Source of the DNA: SGZJ01 sp949372955
Lineage (GTDB): Bacteria; Bacteroidota; Bacteroidia; Flavobacteriales; Flavobacteriaceae
DNA length: 64,000 bases
Assembly: GCA_949372955.1 (NCBI GenBank)
Contig: CASIAX010000016.1
Coordinates: 1 to 64,000, forward strand
Reading direction: 5' to 3'
This document shows positions 59,899-64,000 of the stretch, one piece after another. The stretch's first letter is position 1, and every line of letters begins with the position of its first letter. The translations under genes and the position numbers were made by a program. The notes under the pieces are model-generated. The model worked only from the letters and a program-made list of their open reading frames with translations. It was not told where the DNA came from and did not search any database.

Positions 59899-61686
59899 AT
59901 GTCAGAATATATAGAATTTGATCCAACTGAAGATCACGGACATCATCATAAAGAAACGTTTATAACTAAATACATATTTAGTCAAGACCATAAAATGATT
60001 GCTAAGCAGTATTTAATTACTGGTGTGCTATTTATGGGTGTAATAGGAATTCTAATGTCTCTTTTAATGAGACTACAAATTGCATGGCCAGAAGAGCCAA
60101 ATATAATATTTGAATTTTTTCTAGGTAAATGGGCTCCCGACGGAGTTATGGATGCTGATATTTACTTAGCGCTAGTTACTATGCATGGTACAATAATGGT
60201 TTTCTTTGTCTTAACAGCTGGACTGAGTGGGACTTTTAGTAATTTATTAATACCACTTCAATTAGGAGCAAGAGATATGGCTTCTGGTTTTTTAAATATG
60301 ATTTCTTTTTGGTTATTTTTTCTATCTACTGTTATCATGGTAGCTTCAATATTTGTTGAAGCAGGCCCAGCTGCAGCGGGATGGACAATATATCCTCCTT
60401 TAAGTGCAGTTGAGTTGGCGCAAGGAGGCTCTGGCTTAGGAATGACTTTATGGTTAGTATCTATGGGTATATTTATTGCTTCCTCATTAATGGGTTCTCT
60501 AAATTATATAGTTACTGTAATAAATTTAAGAACTAAGGGAATGAAATTAACAAGGATGCCATTAACTATTTGGGCATTTTTTGTTACGGCTATAATTGGA
60601 GTAATTTCTTTCCCCGTATTATTATCTGCTGCTTTATTACTTATAATGGACAGATCCTTTGGGACATCTTTTTTTCTATCAGATATTTTTATTCAGGGAG
60701 AAGTTTTACATTACCAAGGTGGATCTCCAGTTTTATTTGAGCATTTATTTTGGTTTCTTGGTCATCCTGAGGTATATATAGTTCTATTGCCAGCTCTAGG
60801 AATTGCTTCGGAAGTTATTTCTACAAATTCAAGAAAACCAATTTTCGGTTACAAGGCCATGATACTATCAATTCTTGCAATTGCATTTTTGTCAACAATT
60901 GTTTGGGGTCATCATATGTTTATTTCAGGAATGAATCCTTTTTTAGGCTCTGTATTTACATTTACAACACTATTAATTGCTATTCCATCTGCTGTAAAAG
61001 CTTTCAATTATATAACAACCTTGTGGAAGGGTAATATTCAGTTCAATCCTGCGATGCTATTTTCAATAGGCTTTGTGTCAACTTTTATTACAGGAGGTTT
61101 GACGGGAATTATTTTAGGAGACAGTGCTCTTGATATTAATCTACATGACACCTACTTTGTGGTAGCTCACTTTCACTTAGTAATGGGTATTTCTGCGCTT
61201 TACGGATTATTCTCTGGAGTATATCATTGGTTCCCGATGTTATTTAACAGAATGTTAAATAAAAACTTGGGTTATGTACATTTCTGGGTAACTGCTATTT
61301 GTGCTTATGGAGTATTTTTTCCAATGCATTTTATTGGAATGGCCGGATTACCAAGAAGATATTATACAAACTCTAATTTTCCATTATTCGATGACCTAGC
61401 TGACACAAATAAAATTATTACAGGTTTTGCAATTGTAGGTGGATTAATTCAAATAGTGTTTCTATACAACTTTATTTACAGTATGTTTTACGGAAAAAAA
61501 TCTCCACAAAACCCATGGAAGTCTAACACATTAGAGTGGACTGCGTCAATGAAGCATATTCATGGAAATTGGCAAGGACAAATTCCTGAAGTATACAGAT
61601 GGCCATATGACTATAGTAAGCCAGGTTATGATGAAGATTTTGTGTCACAAAATATACCAATGAAAAAAGGGGAAATAGAGTATTAA
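59899..61686 (+). CDS. coxA: Cytochrome c oxidase subunit I
   Basis: Catalytic heme a / heme a3-CuB subunit, 595 residues, 12 TM helices. Ligands present are the low-spin heme His in TMHGTIMVFFVL, CuB His and cross-linked Tyr in WFLGHPEVYIVLLP, the CuB His pair in VWGHHMFISGM, and the heme His pair in VVAHFHLVMG. The K-channel residues around PEVYI and the E or YS variant in helix VI are best checked by alignment. It ends ahead of a strong terminator. Subunit III is not in this cluster and must be encoded elsewhere. Confidence 0.97.
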   Translation: MSEYIEFDPTEDHGHHHKETFITKYIFSQDHKMIAKQYLITGVLFMGVIGILMSLLMRLQIAWPEEPNIIFEFFLGKWAPDGVMDADIYLALVTMHGTIMVFFVLTAGLSGTFSNLLIPLQLGARDMASGFLNMISFWLFFLSTVIMVASIFVEAGPAAAGWTIYPPLSAVELAQGGSGLGMTLWLVSMGIFIASSLMGSLNYIVTVINLRTKGMKLTRMPLTIWAFFVTAIIGVISFPVLLSAALLLIMDRSFGTSFFLSDIFIQGEVLHYQGGSPVLFEHLFWFLGHPEVYIVLLPALGIASEVISTNSRKPIFGYKAMILSILAIAFLSTIVWGHHMFISGMNPFLGSVFTFTTLLIAIPSAVKAFNYITTLWKGNIQFNPAMLFSIGFVSTFITGGLTGIILGDSALDINLHDTYFVVAHFHLVMGISALYGLFSGVYHWFPMLFNRMLNKNLGYVHFWVTAICAYGVFFPMHFIGMAGLPRRYYTNSNFPLFDDLADTNKIITGFAIVGGLIQIVFLYNFIYSMFYGKKSPQNPWKSNTLEWTASMKHIHGNWQGQIPEVYRWPYDYSKPGYDEDFVSQNIPMKKGEIEY

Positions 61687-61710
61687 TAGTTAATAACTTT
61701 CATTTTAAAG

Positions 61711-61740
61711 AAAAAGCCTTTCTAAAACGAAAGGCTTTTT
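61711..61740 (+). terminator. Intrinsic terminator of the act-cox operon
   Basis: A perfect 12-bp stem, AAAAAGCCTTTC (61711-61722) against its complement at 61729-61740, with a 6-base loop, ending in a run of T's that continues into CTTTA. The A-tract on the 5' side also makes it usable from the other strand. It lies 24 bases after the coxA stop. Confidence 0.9.
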
Positions 61741-61743
61741 CTT

Positions 61744-61751
61744 TATATTTG
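61744..61751 (+). promoter_or_regulatory. Candidate -7 element of ruvB, adjacent to the ATG
   Basis: TATATTTG ends 4 bases before the ruvB ATG at 61756. The start site would lie at or just inside the start codon, implying a leaderless transcript. It directly follows the act-cox terminator; the -33 region overlaps that hairpin. Confidence 0.45.
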
Positions 61752-61755
61752 TTTT

Positions 61756-62778
61756 ATGAATGAGAACCTTGATGCATCTTCAGAAAGTTTGTCATCTGAC
61801 GAACATGAATTTGAACAAAATTTAAGACCGTTATCTTTTGATGACTTTACTGGGCAAGATCAAATATTAGAAAATTTAAAAATTTTCATAGAAGCTTCTA
61901 ATCAAAGAAATGATGCTTTAGATCATACGCTATTCCATGGTCCTCCAGGGTTAGGAAAAACAACATTAGCAAATATTTTAGCTAATGAGTTAAAAGTTGG
62001 AATAAAAGTTTCATCTGGACCAGTGTTAGATAAACCTGGTGATTTAGCTGGACTACTTACAAATTTAGAAGAGAGAGATGTTTTGTTTATTGATGAAATT
62101 CATAGACTCAGTCCTATTGTTGAAGAATACCTTTATTCTGCTATGGAAGATTACAAAATTGATATAATGATTGAGTCTGGTCCCAATGCTAGATCTGTTC
62201 AGATTAATTTAAACCCCTTCACTTTAATTGGAGCTACGACAAGATCTGGATTGTTAACTGCTCCAATGAGAGCAAGGTTTGGAATTACAAGCCGATTAGA
62301 ATACTATACTAAAGAGGTCCTTTCTACAATTGTCAAAAGAAGTGCCGATATTTTAGATGTGCCCATTTCTCATGAGGCTTCTGTGGAAATAGCTGGGAGA
62401 AGTAGAGGTACCCCAAGAATTGCAAATGCCTTATTAAGACGAGTTAGAGATTTTGCACAAATTAAAGGAAATGGTGAGATAGATATTCATATATCCAAAA
62501 GCAGCTTGCTAGCCTTGAATGTAGATAAGTATGGTCTCGATGAGATGGATAATAAAATTCTTAATACTATTATTGATAAATTTAGTGGAGGTCCTGTAGG
62601 TTTAAATACCCTCTCAACTGCCGTTGGAGAAAATGCAGAAACAATTGAAGAGGTTTATGAGCCTTTTTTAATTCAGCAAGGTTTTATCATGAGAACCCCT
62701 AGGGGTAGAGAAGTTATGGAAATAGCATATAAACACCTTGGAAAAATTAGAACAAATAAACAAAAGGGTTTGTTTTAA
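61756..62778 (+). CDS. ruvB: Holliday junction branch-migration helicase RuvB
   Basis: AAA+ motor that drives branch migration with RuvA, 340 residues. Walker A is GPPGLGKT at 62-69, Walker B DEIH at 113-116, then LIGATTRSGLLTAPMRARFGITSRLEYY (sensor 1 and arginine finger) and RSRGTPRIANALLRRVRDFAQI (sensor 2). The C-terminal winged helix ends QQGFIMRTPRGREVMEIAYKHLG. The N-terminal acidic extension is short. It starts immediately after the act-cox terminator, a neighbourhood I recall from other flavobacteria. Confidence 0.97.
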   Translation: MNENLDASSESLSSDEHEFEQNLRPLSFDDFTGQDQILENLKIFIEASNQRNDALDHTLFHGPPGLGKTTLANILANELKVGIKVSSGPVLDKPGDLAGLLTNLEERDVLFIDEIHRLSPIVEEYLYSAMEDYKIDIMIESGPNARSVQINLNPFTLIGATTRSGLLTAPMRARFGITSRLEYYTKEVLSTIVKRSADILDVPISHEASVEIAGRSRGTPRIANALLRRVRDFAQIKGNGEIDIHISKSSLLALNVDKYGLDEMDNKILNTIIDKFSGGPVGLNTLSTAVGENAETIEEVYEPFLIQQGFIMRTPRGREVMEIAYKHLGKIRTNKQKGLF

Positions 62779-62791
62779 TTTATAAATAAAA

Positions 62792-63718
62792 TTGACTACA
62801 AGAAAAAAATATACTGAATTAATTAAATCTGAAGCAAATCGACTTGGGTTTATTTCTTGTGGTATAAGTAAATCTGATTTTTTAGAGCAAGAAGCTCCTA
62901 GGTTAGAGAAGTGGCTCAACAAAAACATGAATGGAGAAATGAAATACATGGAAAATCATTTCGATAAAAGATTAGACACAACTAAATTAGTTTTAGATTC
63001 AAAAAGTGTTGTTTCCCTATTATACAACTATTATCCTAGTCAAAATTTAAATAAAGATAAGTCGCCTAAGATTTCTAAGTATGCATATGGTGCCGATTAC
63101 CACTTTGTTGTGAAAGAAAAAGTAAATGAATTATTGTATTTTATTAAAGAAAATATTGGAGATGTTTCGGGAAGAGCATTTGTAGATTCAGCACCAATTT
63201 TAGAAAAAGCTTGGGCTGCAAAAAGTGGACTAGGCTGGGTTGGTAAAAACTCTAATTTAATCACAAAAAAAGTTGGGTCATTTTATTTTATTACCGAGCT
63301 AATAATTGATCTTGATTTAGATACTGACCATGCGCAAACAGATCATTGTGGATCTTGCACTGCTTGTTTAGATGCTTGCCCTACAGATGCAATAGTTGAG
63401 CCATATGTAGTTGACGGAAGTAAGTGCATTTCATATTTCACGATAGAACTAAAAGATAATCTCCCTATCTCTATGAAGGGTATGTTTGATGACTGGATGT
63501 TTGGCTGTGATATTTGTCAAGATGTTTGTCCTTGGAATAAATTCTCTAAGCCTCATAATGAACCTTTATTCAATCCAAACCCAGACTTGCTGTCTATGAC
63601 TAAGAATGATTGGGATGAAATAACTCAAGAAACCTTTAGTAAAGTATTTTCAAAGTCTGCTGTAAAGCGAACCAAGTTTAAAGGCTTAAAAAGAAATATA
63701 AATTTCTTAAAACATTAA
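62792..63718 (+). CDS. queG: Epoxyqueuosine reductase
   Basis: Cobalamin-dependent reductase making queuosine in the last step of tRNA wobble modification, 308 residues. The start is a TTG at 62792 (14 codons ahead of GFISCGIS): no ATG precedes the conserved N-terminus, and the next in-frame ATGs lie about 45 codons downstream, within it. Two ferredoxin-like clusters bind [4Fe-4S]: C186, C189, C192, C196 (CGSCTACLDACP) and C239, C242, C246 (CDICQDVCPW), with a further Cys in GSKCISYF. It lies 13 bases after ruvB. GLGWVGKNSNLI is the usual substrate loop. Confidence 0.94.
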   Translation: MTTRKKYTELIKSEANRLGFISCGISKSDFLEQEAPRLEKWLNKNMNGEMKYMENHFDKRLDTTKLVLDSKSVVSLLYNYYPSQNLNKDKSPKISKYAYGADYHFVVKEKVNELLYFIKENIGDVSGRAFVDSAPILEKAWAAKSGLGWVGKNSNLITKKVGSFYFITELIIDLDLDTDHAQTDHCGSCTACLDACPTDAIVEPYVVDGSKCISYFTIELKDNLPISMKGMFDDWMFGCDICQDVCPWNKFSKPHNEPLFNPNPDLLSMTKNDWDEITQETFSKVFSKSAVKRTKFKGLKRNINFLKH

Positions 63719-63729
63719 GCTATTAAGTT

Positions 63730-63758
63730 TTGGTTTCAATCATAACATACTACATTTG
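63730..63758 (+). promoter_or_regulatory. Promoter of the malic enzyme gene
   Basis: TTG at 63730-63732, an 18-base spacer and TACATTTG at 63751-63758 match the full Bacteroidota consensus, 18 bases ahead of the ATG at 63777. Confidence 0.7.
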
Positions 63759-63776
63759 TAATTCATCAAGTTTACA

Positions 63777-64000
63777 ATGAAAAGAAAAACTACAAGAAAG
63801 CAAGCTTTAGATTACCATGCTAAGCCAACCCCTGGAAAAATAAAAGTAGTCCCAACTAAAAAGTATGCAACTCAAAGAGACCTTTCTTTGGCTTATTCAC
63901 CAGGTGTAGCTGAGCCTTGCTTAGAAATTCAAAAAGATAAATCAAACTCTTATAAATATACATCTAAAGGGAATCTTGTTGCTGTAATCACAAATGGGAC
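63777..64000 (+). CDS. maeB: NADP-type malic enzyme, 3' truncated by window edge
   Basis: The first 74 codons of a malate dehydrogenase (oxaloacetate-decarboxylating). The start MKRKTTRKQALDYHAKPTPGKI is followed by VVPTKKYATQRDLSLAYSPGVAEPCLEI and YKYTSKGNLVAVITNG, a very close match to the N-terminus of MaeB-type enzymes that often carry a C-terminal phosphotransacetylase-like domain. That domain lies outside the window. It converts malate to pyruvate and CO2 with NADP reduction and so links the TCA cycle seen at 16.5-20.5 kb to anabolic reducing power. Confidence 0.92.
   Translation, partial: MKRKTTRKQALDYHAKPTPGKIKVVPTKKYATQRDLSLAYSPGVAEPCLEIQKDKSNSYKYTSKGNLVAVITNG

Noticed and set aside
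1..64000. Possible mobile elements, phage genes, CRISPR arrays, toxin-antitoxin pairs, restriction systems or a novel defence cluster.
   Set aside because: No transposase, integrase, terminal inverted repeats, spaced repeat array, or pairs of small uncharacterised genes were found. Nearly all genes are recognisable core functions in flavobacterial order.

Overview
The window is an ordinary chromosomal stretch of a low-GC (clearly AT-rich), marine-type member of the Bacteroidota, most likely Flavobacteriaceae. The signs are: a type IX secretion (T9SS) sorting tail on the M36 metalloprotease; alternative complex III (ActABCDEF) directly followed by caa3-type cytochrome oxidase genes; flavobacterial gene orders (rplM-rpsI-rpsB-tsf, pyrH-frr, asnS-rpoN, rimP-nusA-infB, act-cox-ruvB-queG); a DUF2723/GT117 membrane protein; and Bacteroidota -7 promoter elements (TAnnTTTG) ahead of many transcription units. 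I see no phage, insertion sequence, plasmid gene, CRISPR array or rRNA. Coding density is very high. Convergent genes overlap or nearly touch, and several operon junctions overlap or lie within a few bases. The only stretch over 300 bases without a protein gene is 44997-45331, which holds tRNA-Gln, two promoter regions and the rimP leader hairpin.

Layout. 1-8242: partial dgt, dxs (isoprenoid precursors), a secreted M36 protease, tadA, a small membrane protein and aspS. 8277-15376 (minus): a DUF2141 protein, a TetR regulator and a complete tripartite RND efflux system (TolC-like, adaptor, pump), apparently one operon. 15488-22457 (plus): polyprenyl synthase, 2-oxoglutarate dehydrogenase E1 and E2, TatD nuclease and type I asparaginase, then tRNA-Ser(GGA). 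22689-25015: an ExbB/ExbD energy-transduction operon with an unknown four-helix protein. 25029-37429 (minus): rpoN, asnS, an MMPL transporter, frr, pyrH, tsf, rpsB, rpsI, rplM and polA. 37453-40077 (minus): a glycosylasparaginase plus a fucose-permease-type sugar transporter. 40200-44996: a metallophosphoesterase, a thioredoxin-fold protein without its cysteines, and a large GT117 protein. 45130-49819: tRNA-Gln and the rimP-nusA-infB operon. 49824-61686: a SPOR protein, then the respiratory operon (alternative complex III plus oxidase subunits II and I), closed by a strong terminator. 61756-64000: ruvB, queG and the 5' end of a malic enzyme.

Functionally the window is dominated by housekeeping: translation (two tRNAs, two aminoacyl-tRNA synthetases, ribosomal proteins, initiation, elongation and recycling factors), the TCA cycle and electron transport, DNA repair and replication, and envelope energetics and efflux. 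I found no clearly new multigene system. The most notable observations are a PolA whose 3'-5' exonuclease site has lost three of four metal ligands, a nested stem structure ahead of rpsB, a terminator-like hairpin in the rimP-nusA-infB leader, a perfect 18-bp palindrome in the tatD promoter, the (A/T)EVK repeat tail of ribosomal protein S2, and a CxxC insertion in one ExbD.
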